A stretch of 64,000 nucleotides of DNA from Nyssa sinensis. Its lineage: Eukaryota; Streptophyta; Magnoliopsida; Cornales; Nyssaceae. The position numbers were made by a program, and so were the translations under genes. The DNA lies in NCBI GenBank assembly GCA_008638375.1, contig VIRR01000523.1:62001-126000 (forward strand), read 5' to 3'. Positions 1 through 10,900 of the stretch are shown here, piece by piece; position 1 is the stretch's first letter; each line of letters begins with the position of its first letter. The notes beneath the pieces were generated by a model. The model had not been told where the DNA came from. It worked only from the letters and a program-made list of their open reading frames with translations, and ran no database searches.

Positions 1-37
1 AAAAATTGAAGAAGCTCAGGTAAGAGTGGTCGCTCGA

Positions 38-3000
38 AATCAAAGAGAAAGTCAAGAAACAGTTAGCTATAGGGTTCTTGACCATGGTCGAATGCTCGCA
101 ATGGTTAGCTAATATTGTCCCTGTCCCTAAGAAGGATGGACAAATCCGCATGTGTGTTGACTATGGGACTTTAACAAAGCCTGTCCAAAGACAACTTCCC
201 TTGCCAAACATAGACCTTTTGGTAGACAACACACCTCAACATGCCATGATGTCCTTTGTAGATAGCTTCGCGGGATATAATCAAATTAAGATGCACCTTG
301 ATCACAAGGAAAAAATTGCCTTCACAACATAATGGGGGACATACTGCTACACAGTCATGCCTTTTGGCTTAAAAAATGTGGGGGCTACATATCAAAGGGT
401 AGCCACTACCATTTTACATGACCTTATTCATAAAAGGTCGAAGTCTATGTCGATGACATGATCAAAAAATTTAAAGACAGAGAATGTCATTCTAACTACC
501 GAAAAAGTTCTTCAAACGAATCAGGAAATACAAAGTGAGGCCAAACCCTCAAAAATGTGTATTTGGGGTCATATTAGGAAAACTCCTAGGCTTCATGATA
601 AGTCAACAAGGGATAAAGGTGAATCCCACAAAAATCAAAGCCATTATAGAAATACCTCGACCCAAAACAGAAAAGCAAGTTAGGGGCTTCCTAGGGAGAC
701 TTCAATACATCAGCAAATTTATATCGCAGCTGACTACTATTTCTTAGTCCATTTTCCAACTTCTGAAGAAAGATTCTCCCAAAAAGTGGAACTTTCATGC
801 CAAGAGGCTTTCAAAAAATTCAAAGAATATCTGACTAATCTGCTAGTCTTGGTTCCCCCACAACTCGACTTTCATTTATTACTGTACCTCATGGTAACAT
901 ATACTGTTGTTGGGGCCATATTAGCCAACTATCAAATACAAGAAAGAAAGGAGAAGGTCGTCTACTATGTGATTCAGAAGTTGATTTCCTATGAGCAAAA
1001 CTATAATGCCCTCGAAAAGATGTGTATTACTCTTGTCTAGGTTACCCAAAAGCTCCGTTATTACATGATGGCCTATACAATACACTTGGTTTCTCACATG
1101 GATCCTGTGAAGTATCTCTTTAAAAAATCAGCCCTATCAAGCCGTAATACCCAGTGGCTACTATTGCTTTTTGAATTTGACATAGTGTACATAACTCAAA
1201 AATCCATTAAAGGAAAGGTCGTGGCGGACTACCTAGAAGACTGCCTAGTTGACCAATTACTAGAAGACCCAGTTGACCAGTTAAATGTGAGATTGTTAAG
1301 GAAGCTAAATTCCCAGATGAAGAAATCATGCAGATTCATGAAGATAGGTGGTGTCTTTTCTTTGACGGCACCGCCAACAAGAAGGGATATGGCATTGGCA
1401 TGCTTCTAGTAGCCCCAAACGGGTCACATACACCTCTAGCCATAAAGTTGCAGTACCCCTCTACCAACGAAACCACAGAGTATGAAGCCTGTATAGTAGG
1501 CTTGCAGCTGGCTTTAGAACTGAAACTTGAATTCTTAGATGTATACGAGGATTCAGCCCTCGTTATTGGCCAAGTCCAAAGAAGGTGGAAAATTAGAGAG
1601 GAAAAGCGTCTACCTTACCATCAATACGTAGTGACAGTGATAACTAAGTTCAAAGATGTATAATTTTACTACATACTTAGGGCTAAAAACAGTTTCGTAG
1701 ACGCCCTGGCCACATTTGCCTCCATGGTGGACATTTCAGAAGAAGCCACAGTTAAACCGCTTTTAGTACAGACTCAAAAATTTTTGATATATTGCTACAA
1801 CATCAATGAAGTCACAGAGGACTCGACATCCCTACCTTGGTACAACAAGGTTTGGTCATTCATCAGACACTCAGAATACCCTGAAGCATATACCAAGAAG
1901 GATAGAGCAGCCCTGAGACGATGGGCCACCCAATTTATCATTTGTTGGGGAAAACTTTACAAAAGATGTTTTAATGGAATACATCTATTGTGCTTGCATA
2001 AACCTGAAGTTGAACATGTCATGAAAGAAATTCATGAAGGAGTTTGTGGACCTCGCATGAATGGACATATGTTAGCCAAAAAGATAGTCCAAAAATGTTA
2101 TTACTGAAATACCACAAATGAAGATTGTATTGCCTTCGTTAGGAAGTGCCACAAATGTTAGATACACGCCAATCTTCAACATCTCCCTCCTAGGAAGTTG
2201 TACAACTTGATATCCCCTTAGCCTTTTGCAACTTGGGGTATAGATATTATTGGCAAAATCACACCGAAAGCCTCCAATAGCCATGAGTTCATTTTGGTAA
2301 CCATCAACTACTTTACCAAATAGGTAGAGGCTGCTTCTTATGCTGTCCTCAATGTAAGAAAAGTGGCTCCGTTCATTAGGGCCAACATCATTTACCGATA
2401 TGGAGTACCCTATGAACTTATTTCAAACAATGGTTTACATTTCAAAGGGGAAGTCACTGATTTGCTAGAAGAGTTCAGAGTTACCCATTATCATTCCTCA
2501 CCCTACCAACCTCAAACAGACGGGGTGGTAAAGGCGGTGAACAAAATTCTGAAGAACATTTTGAGGAGAACAACAGAAACCAATAGGAACTGGCATGAGA
2601 AACTCCCTTTTGCTTTATTGGGGTATCACATATCTATCAGAATGCTTACCGGACAAACCCCATACTCCCTAACATACGGCATAGAGGCAGTGTTACCTAT
2701 CGAGTTAGAAATACCCTCACTCTAGGTACTGATCGAGAATCAAGTTTCTAAAACTAATTGGTTATAAAGTAGATACGATGAGTTAGCCTTCCCAGATGAA
2801 AGACAACTAAAAACTTTATATTAGACACAAAGGTATCACAAAAAGGTAGCCCGAGCCTTTAACAAGAAGATGAAAAAGAGAGGCCTGAAAGTAGGAGATT
2901 TGGTTTTAAAGGAAAACCAAGCATCGGTACTTGACCTAAGAGGGAAATTCAAGCCCAACTAGAGTGGCCCATTCATTATCAAATCTATAGCCACTAGAGG

Positions 3001-3080
3001 AGTCATGTGGCTCATCGATATGGATAGAGATGAGTTTTTATCACCTACCAATCTTGACCAACTCAAGAAATATTTTGTTT
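38..3080 (+). pseudogene. Tat pol remnant: RT, RNase H, aRNase H, integrase
   Basis: RT runs from about 38 with WLANIVPVPKKDG and MCVDY; the catalytic YVDDM box is at 446-460 after a 1-nt frameshift near 430. RT-linked RNase H follows at about 780-1250 (ending QKSIKGKVVADYL). A second RNase H of archaeal type lies at about 1325-1720 (FFDGTANKKGYG, TTEYEACIVGLQLALEL, FVDALA), keeping D, E and D residues. Integrase spans about 1860-3080: a zinc-binding HHCC region near 2000-2160, WGIDIIG, then SNNG at 2423 where SDNG is expected, and PQTDGVVK where the catalytic E is expected. So the second D is N (2426-2428) and E is K (2531-2533), both G-to-A changes. In-frame stops occur at about 330, 747 and 1038. 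It once encoded the enzymes for cDNA synthesis and integration; it cannot now. Confidence 0.88.
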
Positions 3081-3386
3081 AGTGGCTAACTTCCCATTGT
3101 ATTGAACTACGATGACCTGACCCCCCATTACATATTTTTGCTTCACATGTAATATGGGGGTACGTAGGTAGCTCATGAAGTAACTGTGAGTGTAGTCTAA
3201 AAAATTGTAATAAAAGTTTCATTATTTCAAATCCAAAAGTTAAAGATCATTTTTTATTCAATAATAGGTAAAAGCTTTATCAACTTGGTCTAAGTCTAAA
3301 ATGGAACTAACTTCCCCTAAAAAAAAAGAAAAAGAAAAAAATTCTAAATCTTCATTACTAAAGGATACTTAGATTCTTTCTTTTCC
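3081..3386 (+). other. Spacer after Tat pol
   Basis: AT-rich DNA following the pol stop. It contains GGGGGTACGTAGGTAG at about 3155-3170, a stretch that resembles the conserved post-integrase segment of many plant Tat elements (family resemblance from memory). I see no coding potential. Confidence 0.4.
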
Positions 3387-4830
3387 TCACTCTTTCTTCT
3401 CCACCAACCTACCTTCCAACTTGAAGCGGCGACCTGTCTCTTTCTCAATGAAACCTAGGTAGTTCCTTGCTGAGTCTACATGTAGAGAAAAACACCCAAA
3501 GTCTAGCTCACCATTGTTACATTTGAATTCAAGTGTCTTCTTAGGTCTTCCTCGTTTCCTTTTCAAGCTTAAAGGAGCTATTGCCTCTGTTTCCATTACA
3601 CCTCGGGGTTAGCTCACTACTTTCCAGTCCAACTTTACCATTCCTCTTCCTTCGAAGTCTTTCTAAGCTTTCATGATCACTTCTAACTTTGAAGTTACAT
3701 CCACACTAATGTCTATTCCTGTCTCTTTAAAAAATATAAGTTGTTCCTTTTCATTAATTAGGACCCGAAGCCACCATAAATGTTCTTCCGTCATAAGTAC
3801 TTTGTCGGAATAATCTGTATTATCTAAGTCTGGAATATAAGCACATTCCCAATAGTTAGATATCTTCTTGGCTATAAATGGAGTCAATCTTTCCACAATG
3901 AAATGAGGACCCCAAGTCCTTGGAGTAACATGTATACACCGAAATTGACGCAGTATTCAGATGAGATAATAAAAAGAGGTCTTTCTCAAGCCTACCAAGA
4001 TAACACAAGAATAACTATGAGAATGCAAGCGAGGGGCTCTGCTTTGCTAGTGAATCATAAGGTGAAAGTTGAGCAAGAAACTCGCACCAATCTCTCTCAT
4101 TATCTTTGGTCACCAACAAGGCCCTTAAATAATAGTGTTTTGACATTTAAGGGATGGTAACTAAAGGTGCCAAGACTTTCAAATTATCACGCAGCCACAT
4201 CGTCAACAATAAGGGGCTACCTCTGAAAAACTTTGAGCCATCATGAACCAAGTCCAAGACATTCAAAGTCTCCGCAAGAACAATGGCCATTATATTATTG
4301 CCTTTGTTCAGTTTCGTCACAACATTAATTAGGCAGACATCAGTTTGATCAGGCTTTTGGACAATCAGGAACCTCGGGATAATGCACAAAGCGAAGGCAC
4401 ACAACTTGGTGCGACTAGCCTCTTGATTTATAAAAATTTCCAATATAGGAAGTAAGGAAAAATATTCACCTTAAACCAATTCGTTTGCCTTCTCAGCATC
4501 CAAATCAAGTAAAAAGGATAAAGAAGAAGAATAACCATGTTGTACAGAAGGGACGATCAATTTACCTTGAATAGTGACATAAAAGAAAACACAAAAATCT
4601 TCAAAGGTGGGATATATTTCTACTAGATGAAAGTGAAAAAAATGATCAATAGGATCCCAAAAGCGAGCACAAGCTCGCAACAGATGCCAGTCTACAGTAG
4701 CTTGGGCAAGAGAGAAAATAGCTTTCAGTCTCATAGCCCCTAAGTTAATCTTTTCCCAGCTCGAGAGACAATATAGCCATGTACGGATTTGTTCGTAAAA
4801 AATAGCCATATCCATGATTCCATAAGCCAT
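3387..4830 (-). pseudogene. Antisense ORF 1, plant-mobile-domain-like with AT-hook tail
   Basis: Read on the minus strand the gene opens at 4830 with MAYGIMDMAIF, just after an AT-rich leader containing CAAACCCTAAACC. The first 230 residues carry a plant-mobile-domain-like pattern: WHLLRACARFWDP, EIYPTFEDFCVFF, then VLAETLNVLD and FRGSPLLLTMWL. One in-frame stop lies at about 4468. After another stop near 4141 and frame changes, the distal part (3896-3663, then 3596-3387) ends in a basic tail LKRKRGRPKK, an AT-hook-like RGRP core, followed by GFIEKETGRRFKLEGR. Antisense ORFs with plant mobile domains between pol and the 3' LTR are known from Tat elements; their role is unknown. The link of the distal part to the same gene is inferred from order and strand. 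Confidence 0.6.
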
Positions 4831-5008
4831 TAGAGTATAGAGGTAGAAAATACAGCAATGGAGTTGTCAAGAGGATGAAAATTATGAGTTGGGAGGTTTA
4901 GGGTTTGCAATATATCCTGAAATACTCGCGAATTCATTTCCAAGTTGGCTTAAGAGACTAATTTTTGAAAAATGGGCAAAAGCATGCAACAGGCCGCAAA
5001 ACTGCTCG

Positions 5009-5165
5009 GGATAGAGCACGCTGCCTATTGGCACACCTTGAATACCGGTCAGCACACAGGTGGAAGAAACACCCCCTCTGTGTGCCGTACGACACACAGG
5101 AAAATTTTGGGCCATTTTGCCCAGTTTCACCTATTTTCGTTGTTTTCCTCCTATTTTGTTAGTCT
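5009..5165 (-). repeat. Hairpin leader block 1, upstream of antisense ORF 1
   Basis: This block has CACACAG and CTGTGTG arms around a C-rich loop (about 5054-5085), then a second ACGACACACAG, then TTTTGGGCCATTTTGCCC. It resembles the block at 8018-8200. Each block sits 5' (on the minus strand) of one antisense ORF: about 180 bp from the ATG for this copy. A leader or promoter role is inference. Confidence 0.5.
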
Positions 5166-5477
5166 AAAATATGTCGGATACCAATTCTTGTTCATTTTCT
5201 CTGATATTGCACACATTTATAAATAAAAGTGCATACATTGATCATTCATTTGTTCAAAACAAAACAAAATCAAAAACAAGAAAATTAAAAATGAAAAATT
5301 ATTCATCAAACGAAGTGTTCATAAAAAAAGAGAAGTTTCATCTAACGGCGCCCTCGCCATCCTCCCTCTTATCGTCGAGACTAATGGGAAAGAGCTTCCT
5401 CCTTCTCAATGTCCTCTCTTTCGCTCTTCACCACTTATTTCGATGTCCTACTTGGCCTAGCTGGGTGAGTGCGAGAG

Positions 5478-7844
5478 CTATCGGTTAACTCCCGCCTTTC
5501 TTCTTTGGCTTTCTTCCTCGTCTTCGTCTAGGAATCCCTCTTCCAGGACGATCCTATCTTCGATTCATGTTTTCAAAATGAGAGACTCTAGCGGCCTCAA
5601 AGATCATAAGTTTTCGAGTTAAAATCAATGCAATGTCAAAAATGTAGTTAATGTATGAACAGTCAAAAAATGGGAATCATGTTCTTACAATGTTAAAGTC
5701 TGTTTGGAAAGAGGCTTTCTGACATGACTCCATGGTGACTTGGGCAACCTTGTGCTTCAAGGTCGTAATGTATACACAGGCCTCTTCGTAAATGGTTCGA
5801 GCCACCCACATTTTTAACAAAAGCTTGTTTCAACTTAAGAAGAAAAAAGACCATAACAAATTTTAGGCAAGCTCTTACCCCAATCAAATGGTCAGCAACC
5901 GGTAGTCCTTCAATAGCCCCGATTGGCCGAGATAACTTTTCTAGCCTAAAATTCCCGCCATCGATCATCACTGATTCATTGAAAACTAGAAAAGCTGTCG
6001 AAAGCACTGTGTCACCTGTTGTGGTGGCGGCGGCGACATCCTAAGACCACCAATCATTCGTGCTTGGCCTCTCAGCCTTAAGTGGAAAAGGCGAACCCCT
6101 AGTTAAAGAAGGCATCAGCTCCTCCAAGTAGCTTGTCATATAGGCGAATTGGTTGAAGAACCGTTGCATGGCCACCCTCTCATAAAGCTTTAAAAAGTCA
6201 GCATCGAAGTCAAACAAGTCCAAGTCTCTCATGTTGGCTGAAGGTGAGATAGGCGGGAAACGTTGCGCAACTGTATCTACTTGGAAAATCACTTTCTCAC
6301 CCAAGTAATATACCCTCTCAAAAGGGCCTTCCAAAATCAAGCACCGGCATGATATGTCAATACTTTAATCCACTGAGGTAGGAACCACTCTCTAAGGATT
6401 CCATCGAATCTGTCATAAAAAAATGAGTTTCTCACATCATATATCAATAAAAGGAGATTTCCAAATAAGGGGAACTAATCGTGTTCACCTAGAGTATGTC
6501 CGGGGCCTCCCGGAATCTCTGCACCACATTCACCCCTCCGCGAGTCTGCCTGTTTGCCTTCTGCCACTATCAAAGCGGGGAAACATGTTCTCTTCTACCT
6601 CTACCAATGGGTAGGGAAACAACTGGAGTACTTCATAAGCCCAAATTTGTCCAAAATAGGAAAGTTAGTCAAAATGAAATTTTCTCAAAAAAGGAAATAC
6701 GGGAATTCAAAAATTCATACCTCCCAAACAATGTTGAAACCACCAAGTCCCTTGGTGACCGCCCAGGATAGTAGCACATCCAACGGTACAAAATAACCAT
6801 TGCGGCGCCTCCCTAGTTGAAGTGCCCAAAGTTTTCCACATCTTCCAAATGAGGGAGGCACCAAACGTGGATAGTGTCACTGACATTGGCCAAAAGGGTC
6901 CGGCCAATGACAAAAAGTATGAAGGCTTTAGTTAACTGATCTTCCTCAAAAGCTTTACGGCACTCCCGAAAGTAAAATTTCTCCAAGATATGCCTAACCC
7001 GCACCACACCACCGGAGGCCAATGTTGGCCGCCACCCTAGAAGCTAAAAAATCTCATCACCTCGGCTATACATTTCACTGTCCCATAGAATTTGATCACT
7101 GCCGACCTGAAGGCTCGTAATCATCAAGAAGTTGAAGGGAGTCAATGTTACCTCCCCAAACCAGAGGTGAAAAGTATTGGTGGTGTCCCACCATCTCTCC
7201 GCCAGAGTATAGAGAATCTTCCGGTCATGGTCAACATGGACTATCTGGTCTAAGAATGGCCCAAAATCGGTCACTCTCATATGCCCTTGGCATCGGAGGG
7301 GCAAATTAGCCTACGATTCCGTGATGTCTACCGCTAAACCCCGAGCTCGAATTTCAAAGTCCGGCTGCAAGGAATCAAGACCAATATGTTAGGAAAAACC
7401 TTTCAAATTCCATGGGCATGCTAAACAAGCATGAATCAAATGCAAAAAAAAAAAAAATAAGGGAAAGTAAAAACTGAGTATTCGGGTATTCTCATAAGCG
7501 CGTGGCGCACTTTCCAAAAAGGCACATAGGTGAAATACCTATACATGTATGCAACCAAAATTTCATACAAAATGCTTTTAAAGCATGAAAAAAAAAACCA
7601 AATGCATCAAGAATCAATTCAAAAACCCCAAAACAATCGAAAAAAAACTCAAAAAAATCCATACTGGGCCATTACGGTATCGTTATGACAAATGATGTGC
7701 CGCCTCTTGGAGCAAGCTCGTATTGTTTCGAAATCCCAGGGCTAGTTTGTATCAGAAGATTCTGCCATGCATCGGTCTAGACATCCCCAAATCCAGATCA
7801 ATATTGAACATGGGGTTCGAGTCACCAAGGCCTTCACTTGACAT
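5478..7844 (-). pseudogene. Antisense ORF 2, plant-mobile-domain-like
   Basis: A likely start on the minus strand is at 7844 (MSSEGLGDSNPMFNIDLDLG), after an A-rich leader. A stretch without coding signal (about 7750-7380) may be an intron. From about 7304 comes the mobile-domain-like core: LAERWWDTTNTFHLWFGEVTL, then LTKAFILFVIGRTLLAN and HLEDVENFGHFN at 7022-6813, and GAAMVILYRWM by about 6800. Further pieces are FDGILREWFLPQW near 6390 and ILEGPFERVYYLGEKV at 6340. The acidic end FLDEDEEESQRRK lies near 5510, with a stop at 5478. Stops and frame changes break it many times. It is more diverged from antisense ORF 1 than a recent duplicate would be. Function is unknown; a transposase-derived origin is the usual view of this domain. 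Confidence 0.6.
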
Positions 7845-8017
7845 TTTTTCTTGAAAATTTTTGGATTTGTTGTTGGAAATAAAGTTGTTTGATCTTCCAA
7901 GATGTCAAAACAAGTTTCAAATACTTCAATCTAATCTCCTTCACAACTCTACAAAATATGGTCACAAGAATGGTAGGGGAGAGCTCAAGAATATAATGAA
8001 AAAAAATCAAAAGTTGT

Positions 8018-8200
8018 TACCTAGGCACCCGAGTGCCTACCGGTACTCATGGGTAGCCGATCGACACACTGAGGGTGGAAACCCCCCTCTTCTGTGTGCC
8101 AATCGACACATATTGGCTGGCGAGGCCAATTTTGGGCTTTGGCCTATTTTTGTGAATTTTGACTCATTTCAGCCCATTTCAGCCCATTTCTTATCAAAAT
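8018..8200 (-). repeat. Hairpin leader block 2, upstream of antisense ORF 2
   Basis: It contains ATCGACACACTGAGGG, TGGAAACCC, then CCCTCTTCTGTGTG and a second ATCGACACA. These can fold as GAGGG/CCCTC with CACAC/GTGTG arms. AATTTTGGGC follows, as in the block at 5009. It sits about 180-340 bp upstream (minus strand) of the ATG at 7844. Confidence 0.5.
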
Positions 8201-8597
8201 CAAGCCTTTGTCAAAATGTGTCTAAGAATCCACTATTATTCAACCCCGAACATCAAAAGGGAAATTGGTAATCTACCAAATCTGGTCAATATTGACTGAC
8301 ATGTCATTTAATGACATGGGCCCACTAATCCAAAACCGTCGTCAAGTACTCATGATTTCTTTTAAAACATTGTGTGCGTAGCGTTTCCTTTGGTGGTCTC
8401 TCAAGATCCGGGCCGTGCTTTTTAAGTGAAACATAATTACTCATTTCTCAGAATCACTGAGTCAACTGAGTCCATTCCCTAGTGAAGTGTGAACCATCAT
8501 CATTTTCTCAAGGAAATTCATCTTTCTAGCAAAATACATTTTGACATTCCCCATGGAGTTTTTATTCTTCACCAAAAAAAAAAAAAAAAAAACTGTT
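8201..8597. other. Non-coding spacer in Tat 3' region
   Basis: No gene seen. It holds a small palindromic stretch around ACATGTCATTTAATGACATG (about 8301-8320) and a 19-base A run near 8574-8592. Confidence 0.3.
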
Positions 8598-8730
8598 TGA
8601 GGACTTAATCCATCTCGACATACCATTTAAAAATGTAATCCATCTTAGTAAAATCATCCAAGGACGTAATCTATCTCAACAAAATCATCTGAGGATGTAA
8701 TTCATCTTGACAATCCGTTCATTAAAGACA
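8598..8730 (+). repeat. Short tandem repeats, GGACGTAATCCATCT type
   Basis: Three diverged units of about 45 bp, each with a form of GAGGACGTAATCCATCTCAA followed by AAAATCATC. Confidence 0.6.
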
Positions 8731-8748
8731 AAATCTCATGAAAATTCT

Positions 8749-9120
8749 ATTAGGATAACATTCCTCTTAGAAGAATCATGTCAGGATAACATTCCTTTCG
8801 GGTAAGTTGTCTATCGTATCACCATCCTGTTAGGATAGCATTTCTTCTAGGTAAGCCGTCTATCGCATTAGCATTTTGTTATAATAGCATTCCTTGCGGG
8901 TAAGCCGTCTATCGCATTACCATCTTGTTAGGATAGCATTCCTTTTGGATAAGCCATTTATTGCATGAGATTTTATCATCCTGTTAGGATAGTGTTCCTT
9001 TCAGGTAAGCCATCTATCGCATCGCATTTTATCATCCTGTTCGGATAGCGTTCCTTTCGCGTAAGCTGTCCATCGCATTCTCTCTTATCAACCTACTAAG
9101 ATGGAATTCCCTTTTAGGTG
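8749..9120 (+). repeat. Tandem repeats, GGATAGCATTCCTTTC type
   Basis: About seven diverged units of roughly 55-65 bp. Each has TTAGGATAGCATTCCTTT, then GGTAAGCCGTCTATCGCAT and CATCCTGT. The array lies between antisense ORF 2 and the 3' LTR. I see no coding potential. Confidence 0.75.
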
Positions 9121-9454
9121 AATGCCCGAGGATGTAAGACCATCTTATGAGAACACAATCTCATGAAATACTTGTTAAGATTGCATTTTTTACGAAGAAA
9201 GGTTTTGAGGAGTCATTTTCGAAGGCGCAACCTCACAACAATCCTATCGAGACGAGTCTCTTTAGAGAAATTTGACACAGACAACACTCTTTTCCATTGG
9301 TCATGAACTACAAATAGACTAATTCGCCTGAGGGTGATACGTAGGAATCTCATAGCGGAATGAGTCCAACCACGTCAAACACAGAAAATCACAAATCATG
9401 GTCAAAATAGCTATTTTTTTTTCTTACGTTGATGTTTACTTTCTTGCAAGTTCC

Positions 9455-9471
9455 ATCAATGAGGGATTATC
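9455..9471 (+). promoter_or_regulatory. Polypurine-like tract of the Tat element
   Basis: AATGAGGGATTATC lies directly before the LTR start TGCAGACACC, the place where plus-strand DNA synthesis would be primed. It is less purine-pure than usual, as expected of a decayed copy. Confidence 0.5.
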
Positions 9472-9540
9472 TGCAGACACCTCATTTTGTGGCCCATGAT
9501 TAAGTAACTAGCAATCTGGTAATTATACCAAGAAAACTAC

Positions 9541-10273
9541 TTCGAGTAGGACTCTTCTCGAAAGAGTCCTATTCCCATTAAGACTCCTCCTAACAGAGTC
9601 CTATTCCCCCTAGAATTTTCTTGCCAGAGTCCTAGTTCTATTAGGACTCCTCCTGACAGAGTCCTATTCTCATTAGGACTCCTCCTGATAGAATCCTATT
9701 CCCGCTAGGATTTTTTTTACCAAAGTCTCAGTTCTATTAAGACTCGTCCTGATAGAGTCCTATTCTCATTAAGACTCCTCTTGATTGAGTCCTAGTCCAA
9801 GTAGGACTCTTTTCGATAGAGTCCCGCTCTTGTTGGGACTCCCATGCCGGAGTCTTAGTCCAAGTAGGACTCTTCCCTATATAGTTCTACTCCCATTAGG
9901 ACTCTCGTGCTAGAGTCTTAGTCTAAATAGGACTCTTCCCGATAGAGTCCTAGTCCCATTAGGACTCTCCTGCCAGAGTCCTAGTCCAAGTATTCCCGAT
10001 AGAGTCCCACTTCTGTTAGGACTCTCATGCTAAAGTCCTAGTCCAAGTAGGACTCTTCCCAATAGAGTCTTACTCCCATTAGGACTTTTCTGCCAAAGTC
10101 CCAATCCAAGTGAGATTCTTTCCGATAGTCCCACTCTCATTAGGACTCTCTTACTAGAGTCCTAGTCAAAGTAGGACTCTTTTCGATAGAGTTGCACACC
10201 CATTAGGACTGTCCTGAAAAAGTTCAATTCCTAGTAGGACTCTTCCTAACAGAGTTCTACTCCTATTAGGACT
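9541..10273 (+). repeat. Hairpin-forming tandem repeats in the Tat LTR
   Basis: More than ten diverged units of about 55-65 bp alternate TAGGACTC and GAGTCCTA, so that neighbouring half-units are inverted copies of each other. Spacer bases vary (CTTCCCGATA, TCCTGCCA). The same array, inverted, is at 56127-56831 and 63932-64000. Confidence 0.85.
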
Positions 10274-10892
10274 CTTCTGCCCATTAGAGAGCATTTCGGT
10301 AATTTCGGTGCCTTTTTGCCCACTAAGTACATTTTGGTAATTTTGGCATAATCCTACCCCCAGTAGAACTTTCTAGTCACTTGAGGGGCATTTTCATAAT
10401 TTCTATATCATTTTACCCACATGGGGGTAATTTGGTAATTTTAGCCCTTTGGTAACGAATTAGGGATAATTTGGTTATTTCACATATCTTGTGGCAATCT
10501 AGAGATTCTCCACCGAATTAGGAGAAATTTGGTAATCTTGAGTGATAATAGTTTATTTAGGCTTAATTAGGACTCTTCGCTTTTAGAGTTTTCGTAAATC
10601 TGATTGCTTAATATTTCTTTAAATGGAGATACATCGAACCTAGACATTTTCATTTTGGAGTTTATGTTCCAATTAAACTCTATTTCTCTTTTATCTCATT
10701 GGCTCTTGCATATAGACACCATTTCTATTGGTTCATGTATTGTCATAATTATTTATTAATTCATTTAGTTAAGATAATCATTATTATTTAATTTTATATT
10801 TATTTAATTAGATAATTATCACTCAAGACATGATCCTAGCTCTCCGTTTTAGGGTTTCATCTTAGACCCTAAGATCAAAGCTCTATATTTCC

Positions 10893-10900
10893 TATAAATA
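10893..10900 (+). promoter_or_regulatory. TATA box of the Tat LTR
   Basis: TATAAATA in the context TTTCCTATAAATAGAGCC. The inverted LTR copy keeps TATAAA on the minus strand at 55513-55518, which supports it as the element's promoter. Confidence 0.6.

Noticed and set aside
4965..5488. Overlapping + strand ORFs upstream of antisense ORF 1
   Set aside because: They are shadows of the hairpin leader and of antisense DNA; no recognisable domain.
9541..10273. Regular repeats that could suggest a CRISPR-like array
   Set aside because: Units are diverged and inverted in alternation, spacers are not unique, and the context is a plant LTR.
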